Source: Clostridia bacterium
Lineage (GTDB): Bacteria > Bacillota > Clostridia > UBA1381
Reading direction: 5' to 3'
Length of the DNA stretch: 64,000 nucleotides
Assembly: GCA_017443895.1 (NCBI GenBank)
Contig: JAFSXU010000017.1
Coordinates: 1 to 64,000 of the forward strand
Within the stretch, counting starts at the first letter, position 1. Each line of letters starts with the position of its first letter. The position numbers were made by a program, and so were the translations under genes. The notes below the pieces were generated by a model. That model was not told the origin of the DNA. It worked only from the letters and a program-made list of their open reading frames with translations, and ran no database searches. This document shows positions 17,189 to 27,072 of the stretch, one piece after another.

Positions 17189-17985
17189 CTGTCCCTGTTA
17201 AATGCCATTAAAATTATCAATGTAACAACACCCAATAAAACTATCGTACCGCCGGGGCGGAGATCTGCAAGGTATGAAATAATAAGCCCGAAAATTGAGA
17301 ACGCCTGTGCAAATATTATTGACCAGATAACGGTAAGGCGGTAGCTTTTTCCTATCATCATAGCGCAGGCGACGGGTATTACCATAAGCGATGAAATCAT
17401 AAGCGCACCGACAACCCTTGATGCAACCGATACCGTAATTGCGGTAAGTATCATAAGCGTGGTGTTTACAAGCTTTGTTTTTACGCCTGCAAGCCGTGCC
17501 GCCTCCTCGTCAAAGGTTACGAAAAACAGCTCGTGCCGTAAAAGTGTAAACACTATCACAACTATTGCACCTAACACAATGGTAAGGCACATCTCAAAGT
17601 TCGATATGGCTACGATTGAACCGAATAAAAATCCGTTTAAGTTTGATGAGCCCGATGTTATAAACCCAGATATTATAGCTGTAAGTCCTATACCTGTTGA
17701 CATTACAATAACGGCTGCAATTTCTGAAAATTTAGAAAATGCCTTTCTGAAAAATTCAATACTAAGTACTGCAAGTATGGAGAATAACAGTCCGCCAAGT
17801 ATTGGGTTTATGCCTATCACAAGTCCTAAGGCAATGCCTGCTAAGGCACTGTGCGAGGTTGCATCGCCTATTGCCGAAAGCCTTTTTAATACTATCGAAA
17901 CGCCTATACATGGCGCAATAAATGCAATAACAATCGCCACTATAAACGCTCGTTGCATAAACGCATAGCTAAACATATCAAGCAT
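17185..17985 (-). CDS. znuB: Zinc ABC transporter permease (ZnuB/AdcB family)
   Basis: The ATG at 17985 (267 residues, starting MLDMFSYAFMQRAF) is preferred: AGAGAGG lies 8 nt upstream and homologues begin this way. An ATG at 18018 is the alternative. Multiple hydrophobic helices and the conserved IGDATSHSALAGIALG segment mark the ABC-3 family. It forms the membrane channel with the ATPase. It overlaps the ATPase gene by 8 bp and the regulator by 4 bp. Confidence 0.93.
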   Translation of the reverse strand: MLDMFSYAFMQRAFIVAIVIAFIAPCIGVSIVLKRLSAIGDATSHSALAGIALGLVIGINPILGGLLFSILAVLSIEFFRKAFSKFSEIAAVIVMSTGIGLTAIISGFITSGSSNLNGFLFGSIVAISNFEMCLTIVLGAIVVIVFTLLRHELFFVTFDEEAARLAGVKTKLVNTTLMILTAITVSVASRVVGALMISSLMVIPVACAMMIGKSYRLTVIWSIIFAQAFSIFGLIISYLADLRPGGTIVLLGVVTLIILMAFNRDR

Positions 17986-18718
17986 GGTGATGGCCTCTCT
18001 TTCCTGCATAGATTGCATTTACTTCATCAACGGTGAGGTCGGCACGGTTTAAAAACTCGCCGTTTCCGTGTGAGCAGAATATCAGAAGCTTTGATGAAAC
18101 CCGAATAAGCTCGGGTGTGTCATGGTTTGTCATAACGATTGTCATACCCTCGTCATTTAGCTTTGATATAATATCCATAATCTGTGCATATTGCATCGCA
18201 TCAACACCGACAGTCGGCTCGTCCATAAGCAACAGCTCAGGCTCTGATATAAGCGCTCTTGCGATAAATACCCTCTGTTGCTGACCTCCCGATAAGTTGC
18301 CTATTAACTTGTCCTTAAATTCAAGCATACCAACCGTTTCTAAAACCCTCTCAAGCTTTTCATAATCGGAATGAGTATATCCCAAAAACGGGTAACGGCG
18401 CTTTGAATACAGGTTTGCCATAACCACCTCGCTTACCGTTGCGGGAAACTGCGAATTAAAAGAGCTTGCCTTTTGCGAAACATACCCGATTTTGTGGTTG
18501 TCACGGAATTTCTGTATATCCGTACCGAAAAGCGTTATTCTGCCCTTGTCAAGAGGCAGAATTTTAAGTATCAGCTTTATAAGTGTGGATTTGCCTGCGC
18601 CGTTTGCGCCTATTATGCCTAAAAAATCACCCTTGTGCAGTGTGAAGCTGACATTTTTAAGCACCTGTGCATCGGAGTAGTCAAAGCTCACATTCTCCAC
18701 CTTTAATATTTCGTCCAT
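17978..18718 (-). CDS. znuC: Zinc ABC transporter ATP-binding protein
   Basis: 246 residues. Walker A is GANGAGKSTL (~37-46), the Q-loop is near GYVSQK, the signature is LSGGQQQRVFIARAL, Walker B is LLLMDEP and the switch is TNHD. It ends with a short His-rich tail, GHHH, which may bind metal. Its start overlaps the binding-protein stop (TAATG). Confidence 0.94.
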   Translation of the reverse strand: MDEILKVENVSFDYSDAQVLKNVSFTLHKGDFLGIIGANGAGKSTLIKLILKILPLDKGRITLFGTDIQKFRDNHKIGYVSQKASSFNSQFPATVSEVVMANLYSKRRYPFLGYTHSDYEKLERVLETVGMLEFKDKLIGNLSGGQQQRVFIARALISEPELLLMDEPTVGVDAMQYAQIMDIISKLNDEGMTIVMTNHDTPELIRVSSKLLIFCSHGNGEFLNRADLTVDEVNAIYAGKRGHHHA

Positions 18719-19554
18719 TATTTTAAACCCTTCTTCATTTGCTCTAAATTCTCACTCATAACAGTGTAGTAATCACGGTTTTCATCATCCGCCTCAAAGG
18801 TCGATAACGGCAATGCAATAACCCCTGCCTCATTTGCAACGGCTTGGGCTGTTTTATCGCCCTCTAAAGGCTCATAGAAAATGCATTTTGCACCGCTTTT
18901 TTTTATGTCGTCAACCACCTGTGCAACCTGTGCGGGGGAGGGATCGCTCTCACCCGATATACCCTCTAATGCAACCTGCTCAATACCAAGCTCCTCACAT
19001 AAATATCCGTATGCGCCGTGGGTTACAAACATCTTTAAACCGCCAAAGCCTGCATTTTTATACTCGTTTTCAAGCTCCTCTAATTTCTTTATATAGCTGT
19101 CACGGTTAGCCTCAAAAACAGCTTTGTTTTGAGGCTCAATATCGGACAGAGCATTGCATATGGTATTTAACTCGGCATATGCATTTTTAAAGCTCAACCA
19201 TGTATGCGGATCGGTATTTTCCGTATCGTAAAGCCTTGTAACAGCTACGGTATCTGGCAGAGTATCTATAATACTGTCTGCCCAATCATCAATACCGCCA
19301 CCGTTATAAATAAACAAATCGCTCTTTGTTAGCTTTGAAATATCCGTGGCAGTCGGCTCAAAGTCGTGCGGTTCCATGCCCTGTGGCATAAGATTTATTA
19401 CATCGACTAAATCTCCTGCTACTGTTTTTGTAAAATCAGATACCGCATAAAATGATGTATATACCGTTGCTTTGCCACTGTTATTTGTTTTATCCGCACA
19501 GGATGATAACAAAAGCACTATCATAATGGGAATTATACATAATAATTTTTTCAT
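18718..19554 (-). CDS. znuA: Zinc-binding lipoprotein of the ABC transporter (ZnuA/AdcA family)
   Basis: 278 residues with a lipoprotein signal peptide ending in the lipobox LLLSSC (Cys ~19). Cluster A-I features are the QGMEPHDFEPT motif, which carries a metal-ligand histidine, DPHTW and FVTHGAYGYLCEELG. It captures Zn2+ (or Mn2+) outside the cell. The RBS is AGAGG. It lies 47 bp downstream of polA on the same strand with no obvious own promoter. Confidence 0.93.
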   Translation of the reverse strand: MKKLLCIIPIMIVLLLSSCADKTNNSGKATVYTSFYAVSDFTKTVAGDLVDVINLMPQGMEPHDFEPTATDISKLTKSDLFIYNGGGIDDWADSIIDTLPDTVAVTRLYDTENTDPHTWLSFKNAYAELNTICNALSDIEPQNKAVFEANRDSYIKKLEELENEYKNAGFGGLKMFVTHGAYGYLCEELGIEQVALEGISGESDPSPAQVAQVVDDIKKSGAKCIFYEPLEGDKTAQAVANEAGVIALPLSTFEADDENRDYYTVMSENLEQMKKGLK

Positions 19555-19601
19555 AAGTTATTACCTCTTTATTTTAATGGTGTTAATATGACGGTTTTTT
19601 C

Positions 19602-22238
19602 TTATTTGGCTTCATACCAGCTGTGTCCCGTTGACATATCTACAATAAGCGGAACTTTAAGCTCCATGGCGCCCTGCATTTCCTCTTTAAGGATTTTTTT
19701 GACAGCCTCTACCTCATCATGTGGCGCTTCGATAATAAGCTCGTCATGTACCTGCAAGATTAGCTTTGATTTTAACCCCTCGTTTTTTAGACGGTTAAAT
19801 ACCTTTACCATTGCAAGCTTAATAATATCTGCCGCCGTACCTTGTATGGGGGTGTTTAGTGCGACTCTTTCGCCGAATTTTCGCATCTGCGGATTTGACG
19901 ATTTAATCTCGGGGATATACCGTATTCTGTTCATAAGCGTTTTAACATACCCCTGAGCCTTTGCCTGCTCTTTTATATCGTTCATATATTCATGAACACC
20001 GCTGTATTTTTCAAGATACCCCTCAATATACGCTTTTGCCTCATGGAACGATATACCTAAATCATTTGCAAGCGAAAATTCGCCAATTCCGTATACTATG
20101 CCGAAATTAACCGCTTTTGCGCTCCGCCTCTGGTCGGGCGTTATTTGATCCAACGGAACACCCAAAACCTGTGATGCGGTAACGGCGTGTATATCCTCGC
20201 CGTCAAGAAACGCCTGCTGCATTATTTTATCATTTGCAATGTCTGATAATACCCTCAATTCAATCTGTGAATAGTCCGCATCAACCAATACGCAACCCTC
20301 TTTTGCAACAAACATCTTCCGTATCTCTCTGCCAAGCTCCGTTCTTGTCGGAATATTCTGGAGATTTGGCTCGGTTGATGAAATTCTGCCCGTAACGGTT
20401 ACGGTCTGTGTAAAGATTGAGTGTATTCTGTGCGTTTTTGGATTTATAACTGCGGATAAGCCGTCACAGTATGTGCTTTTTAGCTTTGAATACTGGCGGT
20501 ATTCAAGGATAAATCCGATAATCGGACTTTTGTCCTTTAGCTTGTCCAAAGCATCGGCATTGGTTGAATATCCGCTTTTTGTTTTCTTTGCAGGTTTAAG
20601 TCCCATTTTCTCAAAGAGAATAACGCCTAACTGCTTCGGCGAATTTATGTTAAACTCCTCGCCTGCAAGGAAATATATCTCCTTTGTAAGCGCATCAATT
20701 TTTTTGCTTAGCATATCCGAGAACCTTGTAAGCTCGTCCTTGTCAACCAAAAATCCGTTTAACTGCATATGCGCAAGCACCGATATTAACGGTAGCTCAA
20801 TGTCATAGTAAAGCTTAGTTTGCCCGTTTTTGGTAAGCTCCTTTAAAAGATAATCCCGAAGAGGCATAAGAGAGAGAGCACGCTTTGCTAAAATATCCGA
20901 TGTTTCACTCTCCTCATCAAATAAGGATAACTGTTTTTCCTCACTCTTATCAAGAGTAACGCCCAAGAAACTCTGTGCCATATCGTCAAGCGTGTACTGT
21001 GATTTTGACGGATTTATAAGATATGCCGCAATCGCCACATCAAATTTCAATGCTGTAATATCAATAAACGGATTTATGGCTACGATAAAATCCTTTATAT
21101 CACAGGCAATAAATTTTCCCTCAGTTAAAATATCGCAAAATGCCGAGTTTAGCTCCTCCTGCGTCAAACCGCTTGTATAATACGCCGTTTTCCCAATCGC
21201 AAAGCCTGCATTTATAAGCCCACCGCTGTTATATTGCGGCACAAACGCAATCTCATCGGCATTTTTTAAAATTTCGCATAGCTCAGATCCCGATGTAATC
21301 TCTTTAATTGTTGTACCCTCATAAATGTCAACGGATAGGGTGGAGGTGTTATCATCAGGCTTTATACCAAGCTTTTTTATGATGCTTGAAAGCTCTAAGC
21401 TGTTTAAAAGCGGATATAACTCACTTGTTGCATCGTTGGAAAATCCTCTGAATTGGCAGTCTGAAATTTTAAAATCTGTCAAAGGCACATCACGGATAAT
21501 TGTTGCAAGCTCCTTTGAAAGATATGCAATTTCCTTGCCCTCTTCGAGCTTTTTTAATGTTGCGCCCTTTAAATCAAGCGGAAGATTATCAAATATATAC
21601 TCAATATTATGGTATTTTTCAATAAGGCTCATTGCCGTTTTCTCGCCAATCCCTTTTACGCCGGGGATATTGTCCGAGCTATCTCCCATAAGCGCCTTTA
21701 CATCAATAAACTCTTTGGGCGATACACGGTAGCGCTCAAAAACTGCCTTGTCATCATATATTGTTGTATCGTTAGAGCCTGATTTTGTAACGGTAAGCAC
21801 AACCTTTGTTATGTCTGATGCAAGCTGTAGGTCATCCTTGTCGCCCGTTGCAATGTAGCACTCGACATTGTTCTCCTCGCATATTCTTGAAACTGTGCCG
21901 ATTATATCGTCAGCCTCATAGCCTGCAAGCTCTAAAACAGGTATGCTCATTGCCTTTAAAATATCCTTTGCAATCGGCATTTGAGCTATTAAACCGTCGG
22001 GTGTGGCATGGCGGGTTGCCTTGTAATCATCAAACATCTTGTGTCTGAAGGTCGGAGCATGTACATCAAATGCCGCACAGATATAGTCAGGCTTAATTTC
22101 GTTTACAAGCTTTATTAAAATATTTATAAATCCGTATATCGCATTTGTCGGCGTTCCGTCTGCCGTTGCAAGATAGCGTATTCCGTAAAATGCGCGGTTT
22201 AGAATACTGTTTGAATCCAAAATAAGCAGTTTTTCCAT
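19602..22238 (-). CDS. polA: DNA polymerase I
   Basis: 878 residues, full length. The 5'-3' exonuclease domain (~1-290) shows YEADDIIGT, GDKDDLQL and GVKGIGEKTA. The middle 3'-5' exonuclease domain (~310-480) lacks the usual DxE catalytic pattern, so proofreading is probably lost, as in many Firmicutes. The polymerase domain has motif A DADYSQIELR (~650), the O-helix RRSAKAVNFGIVYG and motif C QVHDELIIEAP (~834). It fills gaps in repair and removes Okazaki primers. Confidence 0.97.
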   Translation of the reverse strand: MEKLLILDSNSILNRAFYGIRYLATADGTPTNAIYGFINILIKLVNEIKPDYICAAFDVHAPTFRHKMFDDYKATRHATPDGLIAQMPIAKDILKAMSIPVLELAGYEADDIIGTVSRICEENNVECYIATGDKDDLQLASDITKVVLTVTKSGSNDTTIYDDKAVFERYRVSPKEFIDVKALMGDSSDNIPGVKGIGEKTAMSLIEKYHNIEYIFDNLPLDLKGATLKKLEEGKEIAYLSKELATIIRDVPLTDFKISDCQFRGFSNDATSELYPLLNSLELSSIIKKLGIKPDDNTSTLSVDIYEGTTIKEITSGSELCEILKNADEIAFVPQYNSGGLINAGFAIGKTAYYTSGLTQEELNSAFCDILTEGKFIACDIKDFIVAINPFIDITALKFDVAIAAYLINPSKSQYTLDDMAQSFLGVTLDKSEEKQLSLFDEESETSDILAKRALSLMPLRDYLLKELTKNGQTKLYYDIELPLISVLAHMQLNGFLVDKDELTRFSDMLSKKIDALTKEIYFLAGEEFNINSPKQLGVILFEKMGLKPAKKTKSGYSTNADALDKLKDKSPIIGFILEYRQYSKLKSTYCDGLSAVINPKTHRIHSIFTQTVTVTGRISSTEPNLQNIPTRTELGREIRKMFVAKEGCVLVDADYSQIELRVLSDIANDKIMQQAFLDGEDIHAVTASQVLGVPLDQITPDQRRSAKAVNFGIVYGIGEFSLANDLGISFHEAKAYIEGYLEKYSGVHEYMNDIKEQAKAQGYVKTLMNRIRYIPEIKSSNPQMRKFGERVALNTPIQGTAADIIKLAMVKVFNRLKNEGLKSKLILQVHDELIIEAPHDEVEAVKKILKEEMQGAMELKVPLIVDMSTGHSWYEAK

Positions 22239-22291
22239 TTAAAAATCTCCCTGTAATCAAAGACTTGTTGCAAAAAATTCGCATTTACTGT

Positions 22292-22320
22292 ATTTTATAC
22301 TTATTTATATAATATGTCAA
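22292..22320 (-). promoter_or_regulatory. Promoter of polA
   Basis: On the minus strand TTGACA (22320-22315), a 17-nt spacer and TAAAAT (22297-22292). The start codon is 54 nt downstream. The divergent region up to 22523 is AT-rich; I see no confident promoter for htrA in it. Confidence 0.72.
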
Positions 22321-22523
22321 CAATATTTTATCCGCTTTTTAACAATATTTATCATTTGCGTTCATAAATTATTCACAAACATTACAAAAGTTATTTACAT
22401 TTAATTCATACCAGTGTCAAATATAGGGTGTAATATAAAAAATGTCAAAGGGAAATACTAAAATCCCTAAATATGAAAATTTGGATTTGAGCAGAATATA
22501 TAAAATCTTGGAGGTAATAGAAA

Positions 22524-23777
22524 ATGAAAAAATATCCTTATACTGAAAGTACAGACATGGTAGTGTATGACATACCGAAAAAGAAGGAGAAGAAACAAAG
22601 ACCGTTTTTGGTTGGCTTAACATCGGCTCTGTTGGCAAGCGTGTTTACATTTGTTGCGTGCGGTGCAGGCGGATATTATTTAGTCAAGCATAACGGAATA
22701 AATCCAAATTCACTTTTAACATCAAAGGTAACGGCTACTGCCGATAATAAAAGCGATATAGCAACCCCTACTGTAAATACCAATGTTTCAAAGGGCGCTT
22801 TAACTGTTACAGAGATTGCGCAAAAGGTTGGTCCAAGCGTAGTGGGAGTTATCAACAAGACTACGGTATCTGCTCAAAAATACTATGATCCGTTCAGCGG
22901 TAGATATTACTATACAGAGGACCCGTCAAATGACGGTCAGACTGTTGAGCAGGGAAGCGGTTCGGGAATTATTATAAGCAAGGACGGATATATCGTAACA
23001 AACCAGCATGTGGTTGACGGTGCCTCGGAGGTTTCCGTTATATTAAACACAGGCGAGGAATACACCGCAAAATTAGTCGGTCAGGACACAAAAACAGACC
23101 TTGCAGTTTTAAAGATTGATGCAGGTAATGATCTTCCTGCCGCAACCTTGGGCGTATCGGCAGATGTTAAGGTCGGCGAGCTTGCGGTTGCGATAGGTAA
23201 CCCGATGGGTATGGAGTTTTCGGGCTCTGTTACGGCAGGAATTATAAGTGCCGTAAACAGGACTATGACAATAGAGAACAGAACATATAACCTTATCCAG
23301 ACAGATGCCGCAATCAACAGCGGTAACAGTGGCGGAGCGCTCATTAACCAGTACGGTGAGATTATCGGAATTAACTCTGTAAAGCTCTCATCGGCAGGTG
23401 TTGAGGGTATGGGCTTTGCAATCTCGATTGACGAGGCAAAACCGATAATTGACGATTTGATGTCCTCGGGCTATGTAACGGGCAGACCGCTTGTGGGTAT
23501 ATCAATTCAGCCGACACAGTTTGGCTTGTTCGTTGCCGGAGTTCAGGAGGGCTCGGGCGCCGAGAAGGCAGGCTTGCAGGTAAAGGATCAGATTTTGGCG
23601 GTTGACGGAAAAGAGGTTTCATCAACCGATGAGATAAATAAAATAAGAGATACCAAAAAGCCCGGCGATACCTTGAAATTCAAGATTTCAAGAAACGGAC
23701 AGACAATGGAGGTTGATGTGGTATTGCAGGAGGATACATCTGCAAAGGAACAGGATAAGGCCGCATCACAAAGATAG
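22524..23777 (+). CDS. htrA: HtrA/DegP-type membrane-anchored serine protease
   Basis: 417 residues. A cytosolic N-terminus, one TM helix (~33-57), then a trypsin-like protease and one C-terminal PDZ domain (~320-405). The catalytic triad is visible as NQHVVDG (His ~160), TDLAVL (Asp ~191) and SGNSGGAL (Ser ~269). It degrades misfolded envelope proteins outside the membrane. The RBS GGAGG is present and a terminator lies at 23938-23966. Confidence 0.95.
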   Translation: MKKYPYTESTDMVVYDIPKKKEKKQRPFLVGLTSALLASVFTFVACGAGGYYLVKHNGINPNSLLTSKVTATADNKSDIATPTVNTNVSKGALTVTEIAQKVGPSVVGVINKTTVSAQKYYDPFSGRYYYTEDPSNDGQTVEQGSGSGIIISKDGYIVTNQHVVDGASEVSVILNTGEEYTAKLVGQDTKTDLAVLKIDAGNDLPAATLGVSADVKVGELAVAIGNPMGMEFSGSVTAGIISAVNRTMTIENRTYNLIQTDAAINSGNSGGALINQYGEIIGINSVKLSSAGVEGMGFAISIDEAKPIIDDLMSSGYVTGRPLVGISIQPTQFGLFVAGVQEGSGAEKAGLQVKDQILAVDGKEVSSTDEINKIRDTKKPGDTLKFKISRNGQTMEVDVVLQEDTSAKEQDKAASQR

Positions 23778-23937
23778 CTAAAAAGTGGTATTTTGAAAAG
23801 TTAAAAACAGTCAAAATTACCCCTTTTCATAGTGGGGTTGTCTGTAAGGGCAATCCCAATCCCCCAATAATTACAGGCATATGCCTGTTAATTATATAAA
23901 AAACGGTTATTAAAACCATTTTTCCCATCCCTTTTTA

Positions 23938-23966
23938 AAAGAGGCTTTTGAAGGAAGCCTCTTTTT
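23938..23966 (+). terminator. Terminator downstream of htrA
   Basis: AAGAGGCTT pairs with AAGCCTCTT around a 6-nt loop, followed by TTT. The 160 bp between the htrA stop and this hairpin show only weak inverted repeats and no ORF. Confidence 0.8.
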
Positions 23967-23977
23967 GTGTGTACCGA

Positions 23978-24135
23978 TAAATTTTGGTTTAACGGTGTAA
24001 TATCCAATGTCATTGTAGGGCAGGGGCTTGCTCCTGCCGTTCTGAATATGCGTTGTCGGGGACGGTTGGAGCAAGCCCCAACCCTACAACCCATACCAAT
24101 TGACGGTTTTATAATGTACGCTAAACCAAAATTTA
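23978..24135. mobile_element. MITE-like palindromic element, copy 1
   Basis: 158 bp with terminal inverted repeats TAAATTTTGGTTTA (23978-23991) and TAAACCAAAATTTA (24122-24135). TA at both ends fits a TA target duplication. The inside contains GTAGGG...CCCTAC and GGGGCTTGCTCC...GGAGCAAGCCCC inverted pairs. No protein is encoded. It ends 4 bp from the ZIP transporter stop codon. A related copy is at 60936-61102. Confidence 0.75.
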
Positions 24136-24139
24136 AACT

Positions 24140-24925
24140 TTACAAAAACAACATCAAACTCAATGCCATAATTGCCATTCCGACTATAAAGCCGATTATG
24201 GTTATTTTGCTTTTTTCATATTCCCTTGCCATAGGCAAAAGCTCCTCAATTGATATAAACACCATAATTCCCGCTATTGCGCCGAAGAGTATTCCAAACA
24301 GGGTATCGCTAAAAAACGGGCGAAGTGCCAGATATCCTATTACCGCGCCTACAGGCTCGGTAATTCCCGATAAAAACGAAACGGCAAACGCTCTTTTTTT
24401 ACTGCCTGTTGAATAATAAATCGGTACAGATGTTGCAATGCCCTCGGGGATATTGTGAATTGCAATTGCCAGTGCTATTGCAATTCCCAAATGTGGATCG
24501 CGCAGGGCTGATGTAAAAGTTACCATACCTTCGGGGAAATTATGTATTCCTATTGCAAGGGCTGTCATTATCCCCATACGCTGTAAGGTTTTATTGCACT
24601 CGCCACTATGCTTACAGCCGATATCACCCTCTGAGGACGGTACAAGATAGTCAATAAGACCTATAAATATAACGCCTGCAAAAAATGATGCCGTTGCCAT
24701 GATATACCCCAAATTATCGCCATGCTCTGAGGCGAGAAAAACATTCGCCTTTTGAAATATCTCAATCATGGACACATAAATCATAACGCCTGCCGAAAAG
24801 CCCAAAGAACCTGCCAAAAACCTTGTGTTTGTCTGTTTTGTAAATAACGCCATAACGCTTCCCAAACCTGTTGCAATCCCTGCAAGCAATGTTACAAAAA
24901 ATGCAAAAATTACGCCGTTATCCAA
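24140..24925 (-). CDS. zupT: ZIP-family metal transporter (ZupT-like)
   Basis: 261 residues, about eight TM helices. Helices IV and V carry the metal-site motifs HNFPEGMVTF and HNIPEGIATSVPIYY. ZIP proteins import Zn2+ and related divalent cations. A central loop has CKHSGECNK, a possible extra metal-binding stretch. The start is TTG at 24925 behind GGAAGTG. Confidence 0.92.
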   Translation of the reverse strand: MDNGVIFAFFVTLLAGIATGLGSVMALFTKQTNTRFLAGSLGFSAGVMIYVSMIEIFQKANVFLASEHGDNLGYIMATASFFAGVIFIGLIDYLVPSSEGDIGCKHSGECNKTLQRMGIMTALAIGIHNFPEGMVTFTSALRDPHLGIAIALAIAIHNIPEGIATSVPIYYSTGSKKRAFAVSFLSGITEPVGAVIGYLALRPFFSDTLFGILFGAIAGIMVFISIEELLPMAREYEKSKITIIGFIVGMAIMALSLMLFL

Positions 24926-24993
24926 ATTATCACTTCCTTATTCCAAATCTTATGTTATGATATGCCAATATGGCGGTTTTGGTTAATTTGGTA

Positions 24994-25022
24994 TTGCTAA
25001 ATTTTTACTTTGGGTATATAAT
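24994..25022 (+). promoter_or_regulatory. Promoter of the RNA methyltransferase gene
   Basis: TTGCTA (24994-24999), a 17-nt spacer and TATAAT (25017-25022). The chosen start codon is 44 nt downstream. Confidence 0.65.
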
Positions 25023-25065
25023 TACAAAAAATCTCAAAGATTGGATAAATATAAGGGGATTTGTT

Positions 25066-25824
25066 ATGATAAATATTACATCTTCACAAAATGCAAAGTA
25101 TAAATACTTTAAATCTCTTGAAAAGAAGAAAACAAGATACCTTCAAAAAGAATACAGCGTTGAGGGCATAAAATCGGTAAATGATGCGATAAATTCAGGT
25201 AAAACAATATCGGCAGTCATTGTAGCCGATGATTTTTATGTAACCGACTATGATGCCCCGACATACAAACTGCCAAGGGAATTATTTAATAAATTATCCG
25301 ATACCAAAACACCGCAGGGGATTATGGCAATAATCAAAATGGATGCGGACAATATTGGATTAGACATAACAAAATCATATGTATATTGCGATAATGTATC
25401 AGACCCGGGGAACTTGGGCACGATTATACGAACTGCCGATGCATCGGGCATGGGCGGAGTTATATTATCGGGCGGCTCGGTTGATGTATACGCTCCAAAA
25501 ACCGTAAGGGCAAGTATGGGCTCGTTTTTTAATGTCGATATAATAAGGGATAAGGGTGTAGACGATATAAAAGAATATAAGGCAATGGGTTATAACCTTA
25601 TATCGGGTATTTTATCAGACGATACAATTGATTTTAAAAAGGTTGATTATACCCTGCCTACCATAATAGTTGTCGGGAACGAGGCAAACGGCGTATCCGA
25701 TGAGCTGAGGGCTTTATGTACGCCTACAAAAATACCGATTTACGGCAAGGCAGAATCACTGAATGTTTCCGTTGCGGCAGCTTTATATATGTATGAATGG
25801 GCAAGAAATCAAAAGCGGAAATAA
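25066..25824 (+). CDS. SpoU/TrmH-family rRNA 2'-O-methyltransferase
   Basis: 252 residues from the ATG at 25066 with AAGGGG upstream. The SPOUT knot motifs are DPGNLGTIIRTADA (~112), VGNEANGVSDE (~203) and SLNVSVAAALYMYEW. The N-terminal ~85 residues form the RNA-binding L7Ae-like domain (SSQNAKYKYFKSLEKKKTR). It probably methylates a 2'-OH in 23S rRNA; the exact site is unknown. Confidence 0.92.
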   Translation: MINITSSQNAKYKYFKSLEKKKTRYLQKEYSVEGIKSVNDAINSGKTISAVIVADDFYVTDYDAPTYKLPRELFNKLSDTKTPQGIMAIIKMDADNIGLDITKSYVYCDNVSDPGNLGTIIRTADASGMGGVILSGGSVDVYAPKTVRASMGSFFNVDIIRDKGVDDIKEYKAMGYNLISGILSDDTIDFKKVDYTLPTIIVVGNEANGVSDELRALCTPTKIPIYGKAESLNVSVAAALYMYEWARNQKRK

Positions 25825-25829
25825 TTTCC

Positions 25830-25858
25830 TTGACAATTAAAAAGTTTTGTAGTATTTT
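25830..25858 (+). promoter_or_regulatory. Possible dprA promoter
   Basis: TTGACA (25830-25835), a 17-nt spacer and TATTTT (25853-25858). A TATAAT-like box at 25876-25881 is an alternative -10. Confidence 0.5.
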
Positions 25859-25919
25859 AAAAAAAGTGTATAGTATATAATAAGCATATAAATATGAAAG
25901 AAAAGAAATCGGTGGTATT

Positions 25920-27047
25920 ATGGAAAATTGCGTTTATTGGATATGGCTTACCGAAAAATACGGTATAACAAGTGCAAAAATTTCGGCACTGCTTGATAAA
26001 TTCGGGACAATTGATGCTATATATAAAGCAAATAACTATTCACATATTGAGCGTATCACCGAAAATGACATAAAAAGCCTTGCCGACAAAAATCTTGACG
26101 GGGCTAATGATATTTACAAGAAAATGTCCGAGCTTGACGGATATATCCTTACATACGATATGGAGGAGTACCCCGATAAACTTCGGAATATTACACCAAT
26201 ACCTTACATATTGTATGTTAGAGGCAAGCATATAAACCTTGATGAAGCGCTTACAATCGGCGTTATCGGGTCAAGACATGCAACCGATTACGGACGGCTT
26301 GTTACATCGAGGCTTGCAGGCGAGTTATCTTTTCAGGGCGTCATACTTATAAGCGGAATGGCAAGAGGTCTTGACGCTGTTGCGTCGGGGCAAGCGCTCA
26401 AATACAATATGCCGACCGTTGCGGTTATCGGATCGGGGCTTGATGTTGTATACCCCAAAGAAAATGAACGCTTGATGTATGATATTATAAAGACGGGTAT
26501 GGTAATAAGCGAATATCCGCCCGGCAGTGAGCCAAGGCGTGAGCATTTCCCTGAACGAAACCGTATTATTGCAGGTCTTTCAAACGGAGTGTTGGTAACA
26601 CAGGCTAAAAAAGGCAGCGGCTCGTTAATAACAGCAAGATGCGCCATGGAATACGGAAGAGATGTGTTTTCAGTACCCGGTAACATTTTAGATCCGATGT
26701 ATGAGGGTACAAACCGACTTATACAGCAAGGCGCAAAATTAGTTATGAGCGCAGGGGATATTATTGAGGAATATCCGTATGCAAAGTTCACTGCTATAGA
26801 GCTTAAAGTTACAGAGCCTCAAAAAGAGGCAGAGCCACTTATTGAAGATAAGGCAAAGCCAAAAGGGTTATCCGATATTGAAGAGAAGATATTTGATTTA
26901 TTAACCCAAAGGGATATGAGTGTTGATGAAATGACAGGGAGGCTTGATATATCCGCTCAGGATATGAATATAAAAATGACCATGCTTGAAGTGCGTGGCG
27001 TAGTAGAGAAAATGCCGGGGAATATATATAAAATTAAGACCTCATAG
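25920..27047 (+). CDS. dprA: DNA-processing protein DprA
   Basis: 375 residues. An N-terminal helical region, the Rossmann-like DprA core (~75-290) with GSRHATDYGR, SGMARGLDAVASGQAL, GSGLDVVYP and ERNRIIAGLS, and a C-terminal winged-helix domain (~310-375). It loads RecA on incoming single-stranded DNA in transformation. It is followed 26 bp later by topA, a common arrangement in bacteria. Confidence 0.95.
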   Translation: MENCVYWIWLTEKYGITSAKISALLDKFGTIDAIYKANNYSHIERITENDIKSLADKNLDGANDIYKKMSELDGYILTYDMEEYPDKLRNITPIPYILYVRGKHINLDEALTIGVIGSRHATDYGRLVTSRLAGELSFQGVILISGMARGLDAVASGQALKYNMPTVAVIGSGLDVVYPKENERLMYDIIKTGMVISEYPPGSEPRREHFPERNRIIAGLSNGVLVTQAKKGSGSLITARCAMEYGRDVFSVPGNILDPMYEGTNRLIQQGAKLVMSAGDIIEEYPYAKFTAIELKVTEPQKEAEPLIEDKAKPKGLSDIEEKIFDLLTQRDMSVDEMTGRLDISAQDMNIKMTMLEVRGVVEKMPGNIYKIKTS

Positions 27048-27072
27048 GCATATATAAAAACGGAGGATAGAA

